Positions 32,616-40,955 of a DNA stretch of 64,000 bases are shown here, piece after piece. The DNA is taken from positions 13,981-77,980 of the forward strand of contig CAYXPR010000012.1 in NCBI GenBank assembly GCA_964467255.1. Direction: 5' to 3'. Within the stretch, counting starts at the first letter, position 1. Each line of letters begins with the position of its first letter. The translations under genes were made by a program, and so were the position numbers. The notes below the pieces were generated by a model. That model did no database searches. It was not told the DNA's origin and saw nothing but the letters and a program-made list of their open reading frames with translations. Origin of the DNA: CAYXPR01 sp964467255 (GTDB lineage: Bacteria; Pseudomonadota; Alphaproteobacteria; Rickettsiales; RGZB01).

Positions 32616-35600
32616 TTATTCAATACCTGCACAGTTTACCACGCCGCAGAACTCACCGTCTGCGCCGCCGAGTTCACCGCCAGCGGCTGGCTCTAATGAA
32701 CCAAGCTGTGTGCTGTCAGTCAGTGTCACGTTGCGGTTACCTTTGCCCAGCTGCGAGACGAGCACATTGATGAGGTTATTCACCTGATCATTGCCGCCCG
32801 ACGAGCTGCTGCTGCCAGAACCACCGGAGCTGGTACCGCCGGAAGAAGCGCCACCGGAAGAGCTGCCACCAGGGATTTCACCGCCGGAGGACGAACCACC
32901 GGAGGACGAGCCGCCAGAAGAAGAGCCGCTACCTGAACCACCGCCTGAGCTGCTGCTTGAGGTGCTGCTTGGCACATCTGGGGTCTGCAGCACTTCAGCA
33001 TACTCATACGTGCCTTCGTTGCTGTTTTCCTGCGAGCCTTCGCCCACCTGAACTAGGTTGCCAGCCGTTGCAGTCAGCGTGGTTTCTTCACCATAGACCA
33101 CTGCACCGTTTTCACCTGCATCCACGTTGATGAATGCCTGTGCATCCTGATACCAGCTAGATTCTTCCGGTATGGTTGTCAGCGCCGTAGCAATGACATT
33201 GCCACCCAGTTCAATGTTGCCTGGCGTGAAGACATACTCGCCTTCTTCCTCTTCTTCGCCTTCAATGTACTCTTCGGTACCAAAGGCGGTGATGAGAACT
33301 TCAGCATAAGCAGCGATTTCATCATTGTATTCGCTGCCATAAAGGCCAGTAGCATCGTTTTCAGCATAAGCGGTTACGTCACCTGTGACGGTTACATTGC
33401 TGCCGCGAACATCAACCGATGCATAGGCATCGTCGAACTCTTGCGGAACAACACCATCTTCTTTGGCGAGGACCGTGATGTCGCCATCCACGAACACGTC
33501 ACCATTTCCACCTTCTGAATCACCAGCGGAGATGTCGAGTTCAGCAGAAGCGCTGCCATTAGCGTAGTCATAGCCTTCGCTCGACATGCCGCCTTGTGCA
33601 AGTGCTGCCACATTCACATTACCCGTGATGTTCACATCGTTTGCTGCGTAAATTTCAGCATCGGCAGATGCGCTGTTATAATCAGCAGAAGCATTTTCGC
33701 TCACTGCTGCCGTTGCCAGCACATCCACATCGCCTGTGATGTTTACAGAGCCGTCGCCATAAGCGGCAGCGCCTTCATACCCACCGGCATAGATGTAGAG
33801 TTCAGCATCGGCATCGTTGCTGTATGCAAAAGCATTCGACTCTTCCGTGCCATTCACTTCCGCTGCGGCGTTCACGCGAATGTTGCCATTCACGGTCACG
33901 TCGTTAGCAGCGAACAGGCGCACGTCAGCGTCAGCGGAGTTAGACGAATCCATGTATCCGCCGCTGTTCACTTCTGCCGTAGCATCCACGTTGATGTTGC
34001 CATTGATGAGGATGGAGCCAGTCTGCTCTTCTTCAGGGCTAAACTCGCTGCTGCCTTCACCAAACTCTTTGCCGGCATACACGTCGAAGTCAGCAGAGGC
34101 TTCTGCTGAGCTGTCAACGTAACCGTCGTTGTTCTGAACAAGCGCTGCCACCGTAACGTCACCCGTAATGGTCACATCATTTGCAGCTTCAATCTCAGCA
34201 TCCGCATCCGCTTCCGCGCTAGACTCTACGCTGCCGCCGTCAATAATGACGTTTGCCTGCAATTCAACGTTACCGTTGATGGTTACAGAGCCACCGTTTT
34301 CGGAAGTCCTATCCACCGAAGAAGAATAATAGCTGTAATACGTTTCCCCTGAGTAGGAATAGGAGTAGGTGTACTGCTCAATGTCGCGGAAAGCGCCTGC
34401 GCGAACATGTAAATTCGCACTCGCTTCAGCGCTGGATTCTACTTCCACGTTATTGATGGTTGCACCTGCCACAATCAGCACGTCGCCATCGATGGTCACA
34501 TCGTTAGCGGCGTGGATGTCAACAGAAGCATCCGCTTCAATGCTGGAAGCACCTTCGCTGGAGTTTGCCAGCTCGGCATCCGCCGTCACGATAACGCCGT
34601 CCAGCGTCACGCTGCCTGCGCCCGTATCCTGACCTGCATACACATTGAACGAAGCAGAAGCGTCGGCAGAGGAGGAGCCATTTGCCGTTGCTGCGACAGA
34701 CACCGTACCATCCACATTCACGTTTGCGTCGGCATCGATTTCAGCGTAAGCGTCGGCGCTAGCTTCGTAACCCGTTTCAGCCGTTGCCGTTACCGTTACG
34801 CCATTGCCAATCTGCACGTTGCCGCCTTCAAAGCTGCCTTCGCTGCTTTCGCCGCCTTCCACCCACTCGCCATTAGCGGTGATGGAAAGTTCAGCATCGG
34901 CTTCAATGTCGCCAACCGGAAGGTTGGTTACAATGTCAGCTGGATCTTCAAACACGTCATCTTCCGTGCCTTCCGTTGAGCTGCCTGCAACTTGCACCGG
35001 CTCAGTCACTTCCGTGGAAGTGGCTGTGGTGGTGGCAGAAGCTGCAACCTGCACGTTGCCGTCAATCGTGATGTCGCCACGTTCAGTGGTAATTTCAACA
35101 TCCGCCTCAGCGGCAGCATAGCTATAGTAGCTGCTGTAGTAAGAAGAGTTATAACCCGTTACGTTCGTAGCAGTTGCGTCTACATTCACGTCGCCGTGGA
35201 TGACGATATCGCTATCGCCTTCCGCGCTGTCGGCGTAAATATCGAGGTTCGCGTTTGCATAACCGCTCGGAGCTTCGTAGTTGGTATAGGTTTCAGACGA
35301 ACTTTCGCCGAAGAAAGCAGTGTCTGTGTAAACCGTCAAGTTACCATCAGCGGTTGCCAGCACATTCACATCGCCGCCACCTTCTTCGGTGCCGAGCGTA
35401 ATGTTGCCATCTGCAGACAGTTCAGCTTCTGCGGTTGCAAAGGCGCCATAACCATAGGTGTCGTCGCCTTCTTCAAAGCTGCCACCGGTTGCATTGGCCG
35501 CAACGCTGATGTTGCCTTCAATGCTCAGGTCACCGGAGCCTTCCGTGCCTGCACCAGCAAACAGGAATGCTTTGGCAATGCCTTCATCTTCATTAGCCGT

Positions 35601-38600
35601 GCCGGTTGCGGAAACATCCACATTGCCGGTGATGGAAGTGTTGCCATCATAGGCTTGAACATTAACGTCCGCATAGGCAAAATCACCTTCCGGAGAGTCA
35701 CTTTCGCTGCCTTCAGAGTAGGCATAATTCGCCAGCGTGTTCGCCGTTACGTTTACGTTGCCGTTAACGGTCACGCCTTCACTGCCGGTTACATCCAGAT
35801 TCGCTTCTGCATCGGCATAGCTGCTTGCATCGGCAGCTGCTGCCACCGTCAGGCTACCGGTTTCCACCGTGTTGCCAGCGTAAACATAAATATCAGCAAA
35901 GGCATCGGCCGAGTAGAGGCCATCGGCATCCGCATCGGCAGAAACATCACCCACGGTTACATCCGTGCCGCTTACATACACATACGCGTCAGCATAGGCA
36001 TTGCTTGAAGCAGAGCCATCCAGCGCATCGGCGTTTGCGGCCAGTGAACCCGTGTTGATGGTTGTGCCATTCACAGAAATATCTGCATAGGCATAGGCAG
36101 AATCATCTGCCGAGAATGCATCTGCATTCACCGTGGTGGTGCCTTCAAGGTCCACCGTCGGAGCATTCACATAGAAGTCAGCATCTGCCGTGGCGTTGCC
36201 ACCTTCGCTGCCGATGGAGGAAGCATTCACATCCACCAGAATGTCACCCGTTACCGTCACCGAGTTGCCAGCCTGAAGGCTCACATACTCAGAGGCATAC
36301 GCGCTTTCATTGCTGTTGGTGATGTCAGCAACCACATTCACGCCGCCAACCGTCAGGTCGTTGAAAGCGTTGATGGTGATGTCACCGGCATTAGCAATGC
36401 CTGCGCCGCCGGAGGTCAGCACGCCCGTGGTAATGTCTTTACCAGCAAGGCCGTAGCTGCCATCGAAGCTTTGGATGTTCGAAGTCTTCACGGTGATGTC
36501 ACCGATAAAGAGGTCGCCACCTATTTCGCCGCCTTCACCGGCATTCGCCGTGAACAGGCCGCTATCGGTCGTCACATCGCCTGCGGTGATATTGTCAGCA
36601 GTTTCTGCACCGCCCGTGCCGAGCGTAATGCTGCCCGTGGTGGTGGTCAGATTGCCCGTGGTTACCGAGCCTTCGTTGGAATAGAAACGGATGCTGTTGT
36701 CGGTGTTGTTGACCACATTGCCAACGTTAATACCGCCAGCGCCTGCCGTCACATCCACGTTCGTCACTGTGGCGGAAATGTCGCCTGCGGTGAAGCCGCC
36801 GCCAATGCTGTCTACGCTGAAGTTCAGCGCGCCATCGTTGGTGGTGATGTTGCCAGCCGTAATGTCGAAGCCGGAAACATTCAGGTCACCGGAAGTGGCC
36901 GTCAGGTCGCCCGTTTTCACATCGCCGCTGTTAAGCGCGGTCACGTTCAGTTCGCCGTCGCCAATGCTTACATTGCCGAGCACGATGCCGAACAGGTCGT
37001 TTTCTTCACCTTCATTGTCCACTGCAAGGCCGTTGCCTGCCAGCACAGTAATCGTGCCGCCGTTTGTTGTGGTCAGGTCACCGGCATTCACTGCGCCATC
37101 CACGCTGTTAGCGGAAATGTCGATATCGCCCTTCGTGGTGCTCACGCTGCCGGTGGTTACTTTACCACCCGTATTATTTGCCGTGATGTCCACATTGCCA
37201 ATCACTGGGAACACGATGACGGTTGTATCGCCCGTGCTTACGTTACCTACGGTTACGGAGGCATTTTCACCAGCGCCGTTGACTTCAATGTTGCCATATT
37301 GGCTGGTGATGCCAGCCACGTTGATGGAGTCGCCATCCACGCCTTCACCGTCATCGGTTTCGACCGTGATAGAGCCAAAGTTGCTGCTCAATACGCCGGT
37401 TTCGATGCTGTTGCCGAGGCCATTTGCGGTAACGATAATGTCGCCAACCGTAAGGAACTGGTTGGTAACAGATACATCACCGATATCAATGCTTGCACCA
37501 TTGCCGTTCACAGACACGTTCACGTCAGCACCAGCCAGCGCGTTGATGTTGCCGGTTTTAATCGCGCCGCTATCAAAATTTAATGACAGCTGGAGATTGT
37601 CGTTGCGAACCGTCAGGTTACCAAGCTCAATACCGTTTGCCACATAGCCGTCTTCACCCGTGGTGGTAGAGGCGTCTACGTTAATGTCATCTGCCGTAAC
37701 GTCAAAACCCTGTGCTGCGTAAACGAATGAACCGTCATCAATGGTCACATCGCCGCCAGCGGTGATGCTGCCGTCGCCATTCGTGGCCTGCACGAGTGCC
37801 GTGTCAGTCACGCTCACATTGTCATCAGCCGTCAGCGTAATATTGCCGCTGTTGCTTTTCACAACCACTGCTTTGTCATTGTCGCGGTCATCAATCGTGA
37901 TGTTGCGGTTGCTGCCAGCAGTCGTCGTCACGCTGATATTGCCCGTGTCAGACAGGATTTTCGCCGTGCCTGCGCTATTATGCGTGCGGCTCAGGTCAAA
38001 AGCACCGTTCGCGGTAATGTCGATATTGCCAGAGGTGGTCTGCACCAGCAGGTTGCGGGCGTTGCCACCGCCGCTGCGTGTACCCTGCAGCGTAACATCA
38101 TCACCCGTGATGCTGATGTTACCAGAGGTTGTTGTGATAGAGCGGTTTGCAGCCGTGGTGTCAGAGTTGACATTACCGCCTGCAATGAAAGTAATGCCAC
38201 CAAGGCCGGAAGCGGTTACGTTGTTGTTTATGTTGATTGTTCCGTCAGTATCGGCAAGGAAATTACCATCAACAAGGCTGATGGCATTGTCGATATCAAT
38301 CGTGCCGCCTGCGTCGAGGGTCACATTGCCCGCGCCCGTGTTGGCAATCGTGTTGTTCGCGTCAATAGCACCGCCCGCTGTGGCAAGGAAATTGCCGCCT
38401 GCCAGGCTGATATTGCCGCTAATGGTGATGTTATTGCCGCCACCATTACCTGCATCAAGTGTGAGGCCGCCCGTGCCATCGTTATCAATCCCAGCGTTAA
38501 CAGTTATATCGTCATTAGCTAACAGAGAAAGAGAGAACGCGCTGTTCCAGTTAATAGCAGAGGTAACGGTAATATCGCCCTGATCACCCCCTGCGCCACC

Positions 38601-39797
38601 AAACGGAGCGTTGTTGGTATCAACAGTCACATCAGCTGTGGCAAGCTGGCCAACAATGGTTGATGCCAGAGCACTGTTAATTGTGATGTTAATTGGATCA
38701 ATTAACCAGTGCCCGCCTTTACCAGCGTCAACAGAGAAATTTTCACCAAAATCAACGTACTTGCCAGACGTTTCAATGAAGCCGCCTTTGCCGCTTTCAG
38801 AAGTCGTCGTGACTTTGCCATCGAAATTACCGACCGCATCGGCAAACAGAATGGCTTTGCCGCCATTGCCCTGCGTTGCGTTAGCAGACACTACACCTGC
38901 CGTGTTGATGCTGCCGCCGGATTTCACCAGCACCGTGCCGCCATTGTCGGTCGCGCCGAGTGCATTGGCATCCACCACGCCAGCGAGGTTAATCACGTTG
39001 GAAACAACGTCATTCGCTTGCTGCGTCGTGATGTTCACCGTGCCAGATTTCGCCGTAATGCTGCCTTGGTTGCTCACCAGCAGGCTGTTTGCTGCGCCTT
39101 CAGACACGCCGAAGGTAATCAGGCCATCGCCACGCAAATCCACTGCATAGCCGCCATTCGTGCCGGCCAGTTCTACGCGGCCGAGGTTGGCTTTAATGGT
39201 GCCGAGGTTTTCCACGCGCGGAGCGGCAAGAACCGCAAAGCCACCGTCAGAAACCGTGATGTCACCGCTGTTGATAACAGAAGCATTGCCGATGTTAGAG
39301 AAATTGGCTTTGCCGTTTTCATCAATGGTTACGTTCTTCGCCGTTGTTGCAACGAGCGAGCCCACGTTTACTTTAGACGTGCCATAGAAAGTGATGCCGG
39401 AATCATTGAGGATGAACACATTACCATTGGCGTTCAATGCGCCTTTCAGCTGGCTGGGGACGCCGCCGATGACATAGTTCACCGCCACAGCGTCGCTGTT
39501 TGGCTGGAAGAAGTTTACTGCTTCATTGGTGTTTGTGGAGAATGTTTGCCAGTTAATGTCGAGTTTTTGGGAACCCTGATTAATGTTCGTATTGAGGCCT
39601 TGTTGCCCGATACTACCAGTACCAGCGACGATTTCACCGCCTGTTGGTGCTGAGAATGAAACAGCTGGGATGGCGACAGACAGCACACCGAATACCAACG
39701 CAGTATAGCAGTTATACACCTGCTTATTACGTTTGCGGATTTTCCACATATATTCCGTACGGTTGCCCTTTTTCAGCGCATCAGCAAACAATTTCAT
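32616..39797 (-). CDS. TpsA: filamentous-hemagglutinin-type two-partner secretion adhesin
   Basis: A giant exported protein of about 2,393 aa. An unusually long signal region ends at about residue 50 (VSFSA). The TPS domain follows (about 50-300) with QKLDINWQTFS, LKGALNANGNVFILNDSGITFYG and VNVGSLVATT in order, in adjacent blocks. The bulk is a predicted parallel beta-helix made of G-[DN]-[VI]-x-V-x-A strands, very rich in Asp, Glu, Ala, Ser and Thr. Tyr-rich clusters occur at about residues 1547-1562 and 1805-1830. A Ser/Gly linker (about 2275-2335) precedes a C-terminal segment with Cys2384 and Cys2389 just before the stop. The ATG at 39797 follows GGGG. The low pI and long repeats make antisense frames open; those are not genes. 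Confidence 0.92.
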   Translation of the reverse strand: MKLFADALKKGNRTEYMWKIRKRNKQVYNCYTALVFGVLSVAIPAVSFSAPTGGEIVAGTGSIGQQGLNTNINQGSQKLDINWQTFSTNTNEAVNFFQPNSDAVAVNYVIGGVPSQLKGALNANGNVFILNDSGITFYGTSKVNVGSLVATTAKNVTIDENGKANFSNIGNASVINSGDITVSDGGFAVLAAPRVENLGTIKANLGRVELAGTNGGYAVDLRGDGLITFGVSEGAANSLLVSNQGSITAKSGTVNITTQQANDVVSNVINLAGVVDANALGATDNGGTVLVKSGGSINTAGVVSANATQGNGGKAILFADAVGNFDGKVTTTSESGKGGFIETSGKYVDFGENFSVDAGKGGHWLIDPINITINSALASTIVGQLATADVTVDTNNAPFGGAGGDQGDITVTSAINWNSAFSLSLLANDDITVNAGIDNDGTGGLTLDAGNGGGNNITISGNISLAGGNFLATAGGAIDANNTIANTGAGNVTLDAGGTIDIDNAISLVDGNFLADTDGTININNNVTASGLGGITFIAGGNVNSDTTAANRSITTTSGNISITGDDVTLQGTRSGGGNARNLLVQTTSGNIDITANGAFDLSRTHNSAGTAKILSDTGNISVTTTAGSNRNITIDDRDNDKAVVVKSNSGNITLTADDNVSVTDTALVQATNGDGSITAGGDVTIDDGSFVYAAQGFDVTADDINVDASTTTGEDGYVANGIELGNLTVRNDNLQLSLNFDSGAIKTGNINALAGADVNVSVNGNGASIDIGDVSVTNQFLTVGDIIVTANGLGNSIETGVLSSNFGSITVETDDGEGVDGDSINVAGITSQYGNIEVNGAGENASVTVGNVSTGDTTVIVFPVIGNVDITANNTGGKVTTGSVSTTKGDIDISANSVDGAVNAGDLTTTNGGTITVLAGNGLAVDNEGEENDLFGIVLGNVSIGDGELNVTALNSGDVKTGDLTATSGDLNVSGFDITAGNITTNDGALNFSVDSIGGGFTAGDISATVTNVDVTAGAGGINVGNVVNNTDNSIRFYSNEGSVTTGNLTTTTGSITLGTGGAETADNITAGDVTTDSGLFTANAGEGGEIGGDLFIGDITVKTSNIQSFDGSYGLAGKDITTGVLTSGGAGIANAGDITINAFNDLTVGGVNVVADITNSNESAYASEYVSLQAGNSVTVTGDILVDVNASSIGSEGGNATADADFYVNAPTVDLEGTTTVNADAFSADDSAYAYADISVNGTTINTGSLAANADALDGSASSNAYADAYVYVSGTDVTVGDVSADADADGLYSADAFADIYVYAGNTVETGSLTVAAAADASSYADAEANLDVTGSEGVTVNGNVNVTANTLANYAYSEGSESDSPEGDFAYADVNVQAYDGNTSITGNVDVSATGTANEDEGIAKAFLFAGAGTEGSGDLSIEGNISVAANATGGSFEEGDDTYGYGAFATAEAELSADGNITLGTEEGGGDVNVLATADGNLTVYTDTAFFGESSSETYTNYEAPSGYANANLDIYADSAEGDSDIVIHGDVNVDATATNVTGYNSSYYSSYYSYAAAEADVEITTERGDITIDGNVQVAASATTTATSTEVTEPVQVAGSSTEGTEDDVFEDPADIVTNLPVGDIEADAELSITANGEWVEGGESSEGSFEGGNVQIGNGVTVTATAETGYEASADAYAEIDADANVNVDGTVSVAATANGSSSADASASFNVYAGQDTGAGSVTLDGVIVTADAELANSSEGASSIEADASVDIHAANDVTIDGDVLIVAGATINNVEVESSAEASANLHVRAGAFRDIEQYTYSYSYSGETYYSYYSSSVDRTSENGGSVTINGNVELQANVIIDGGSVESSAEADADAEIEAANDVTITGDVTVAALVQNNDGYVDSSAEASADFDVYAGKEFGEGSSEFSPEEEQTGSILINGNINVDATAEVNSGGYMDSSNSADADVRLFAANDVTVNGNIRVNAAAEVNGTEESNAFAYSNDADAELYIYAGGYEGAAAYGDGSVNITGDVDVLATAAVSENASADYNSASADAEIYAANDVNITGNVNVAALAQGGMSSEGYDYANGSASAELDISAGDSEGGNGDVFVDGDITVLAKEDGVVPQEFDDAYASVDVRGSNVTVTGDVTAYAENDATGLYGSEYNDEIAAYAEVLITAFGTEEYIEGEEEEEGEYVFTPGNIELGGNVIATALTTIPEESSWYQDAQAFINVDAGENGAVVYGEETTLTATAGNLVQVGEGSQENSNEGTYEYAEVLQTPDVPSSTSSSSSGGGSGSGSSSGGSSSGGSSSGGEIPGGSSSGGASSGGTSSGGSGSSSSSGGNDQVNNLINVLVSQLGKGNRNVTLTDSTQLGSLEPAAGGELGGADGEFCGVVNCAGIE
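33560..34520 (-). repeat. Degenerate tandem repeats in tpsA
   Basis: The phrase AANDV[TN][IV]xG[DN][VI]xV recurs at least four times, with codons starting near plus-strand positions 34495, 34171, 33895 and 33631. That is a period of about 265-325 bp. Between the anchors each unit carries SSAEA/SADAD-type acidic Ala runs and a YAG or VYAG turn. Weaker versions continue on both sides. This is the beta-helix body of the adhesin. Confidence 0.7.
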
Positions 39798-39870
39798 GAT
39801 ATGTAACCCCAGTGTAAAAGATATTAGTTCCCCAAAAACGCAGAGGAGGGAGCCTTCTGCGCGACGATGC

Positions 39871-39899
39871 CTTATAGCAGCAAAAAAACAACGCAGCAA
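39871..39899 (-). promoter_or_regulatory. Candidate promoter for tpsA
   Basis: On the minus strand TTGCTG (complement of 39894-39899), a 17-nt spacer and TATAAG (complement of 39871-39876), 74 bp before the tpsA ATG. The -35 is weak. The rest of the 173-bp divergent gap is AT-rich and also holds the start region of the DUF1853 gene. Confidence 0.4.
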
Positions 39900-39970
39900 C
39901 CAATTTTGTTAAAATTTTAAATTGTTTGTTTCTATTTTAGAGAAAAATAACCTATCATACTGTTATATAT

Positions 39971-40831
39971 ATGAAAAATAAATCACCAGATTGCACAAAA
40001 ACAGCCTGTAAAATGTGGCTTTTTGAGGCTCCCGTGCTCATGCAAGGTGGGGCTTATTTGGCGCTTTCTGAGTGGAAAAAAATTGTAGGAAATTTGCCAG
40101 AAAATCAACCCTTGGTTGAATATGGTGGGCGGGCAACGCTCGGGGCTTATATCGAGGCTTTGGCGGCTGAGGCGATACGGCAGGGTGGGCAGGCAGAGTT
40201 GCTGGCACAGAATATCCAATTCTTTGAAAACCGCCAGACCATCGGCGAGATGGATTTTTTGCTCCGCCAGAATGGTAAAGTGCTGCATCTGGAGCTGGCA
40301 GCGAAGTTTTACCTCTGCATTGGCGATATGCACAACATGGCACATTGGGTGGGCACGAATGTGCGCGACAGCATGGCACGTAAGCACACAAAACTCACGG
40401 CAATCCAGTTGCTGCTTTCTAAAAATCCACGGGTCATCGAGCAGCTTGCCGCGCAGGGGTTGCCAGTGCCGGATGATGCGCGGGCGCTTTTAAAGGGGCA
40501 GCTTTTTTATCCGTTAGTGCAGTGGCAATCGCAATCCCGTGCAAATTGGGCGGCGCCGGAGCATGCTGTGGGTTGGTGGCTTGAGGCAGGCAGTCTTGGG
40601 CTTCTCTCCGGCATGGCTGAACACTGGTATATATGTAGTGATAAAAGAGAGTGGCTTCTTACGGGCGCGGTTTTTGGTGAAAGACAAAGCCTATCGATGC
40701 AAGAATTGCAGCAACAACTTGCTGCCTTGCAAAAACCAGTGATGGTGCATGCTGTCGTCGGCGGCATTTTTGTTAATAATGGTTTTATTGTGCCGCAAGG
40801 CTGGTTCGAGGATGCCCGTGGTGCATTGTAA
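39971..40831 (+). CDS. DUF1853 family protein
   Basis: A 286-residue cytoplasmic protein of the uncharacterised DUF1853 family. The diagnostic part is GEMDFLL...HLELAAKFYL at about residues 91-117, followed by the WVGTNVRDSMARKHTKL block. The Asp...Glu-x3-Lys layout recalls PD-(D/E)XK nuclease folds, but activity is unproven. It is divergent from tpsA. The start codon has no clear ribosome-binding site. Confidence 0.8.
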   Translation: MKNKSPDCTKTACKMWLFEAPVLMQGGAYLALSEWKKIVGNLPENQPLVEYGGRATLGAYIEALAAEAIRQGGQAELLAQNIQFFENRQTIGEMDFLLRQNGKVLHLELAAKFYLCIGDMHNMAHWVGTNVRDSMARKHTKLTAIQLLLSKNPRVIEQLAAQGLPVPDDARALLKGQLFYPLVQWQSQSRANWAAPEHAVGWWLEAGSLGLLSGMAEHWYICSDKREWLLTGAVFGERQSLSMQELQQQLAALQKPVMVHAVVGGIFVNNGFIVPQGWFEDARGAL

Positions 40832-40955
40832 TTTTGCCACAAGCGCGGCACGATGGTTAAAAAGAGAATTTTATTAAAAAACAATTAATTCTTTTTTAAC
40901 CAATGTACTATATTCAATAAGGGTGCCCATTAAAAAAGCGAACGAATTGATAAAC

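Noticed and set aside
33560..36300. Regularly spaced repeats considered as a CRISPR array
   Set aside because: The repeats are degenerate, in frame, about 265-325 bp apart and encode beta-helix protein. There are no identical short repeats, no unique spacers and no cas genes.
34992..39653. Several long plus-strand open frames (for example 34992-36008, 36471-37583, 36691-37647, 38709-39653)
   Set aside because: They lie antisense to tpsA. The biased, repetitive coding sequence of tpsA keeps opposite frames open. The translations are low-complexity and match no family.
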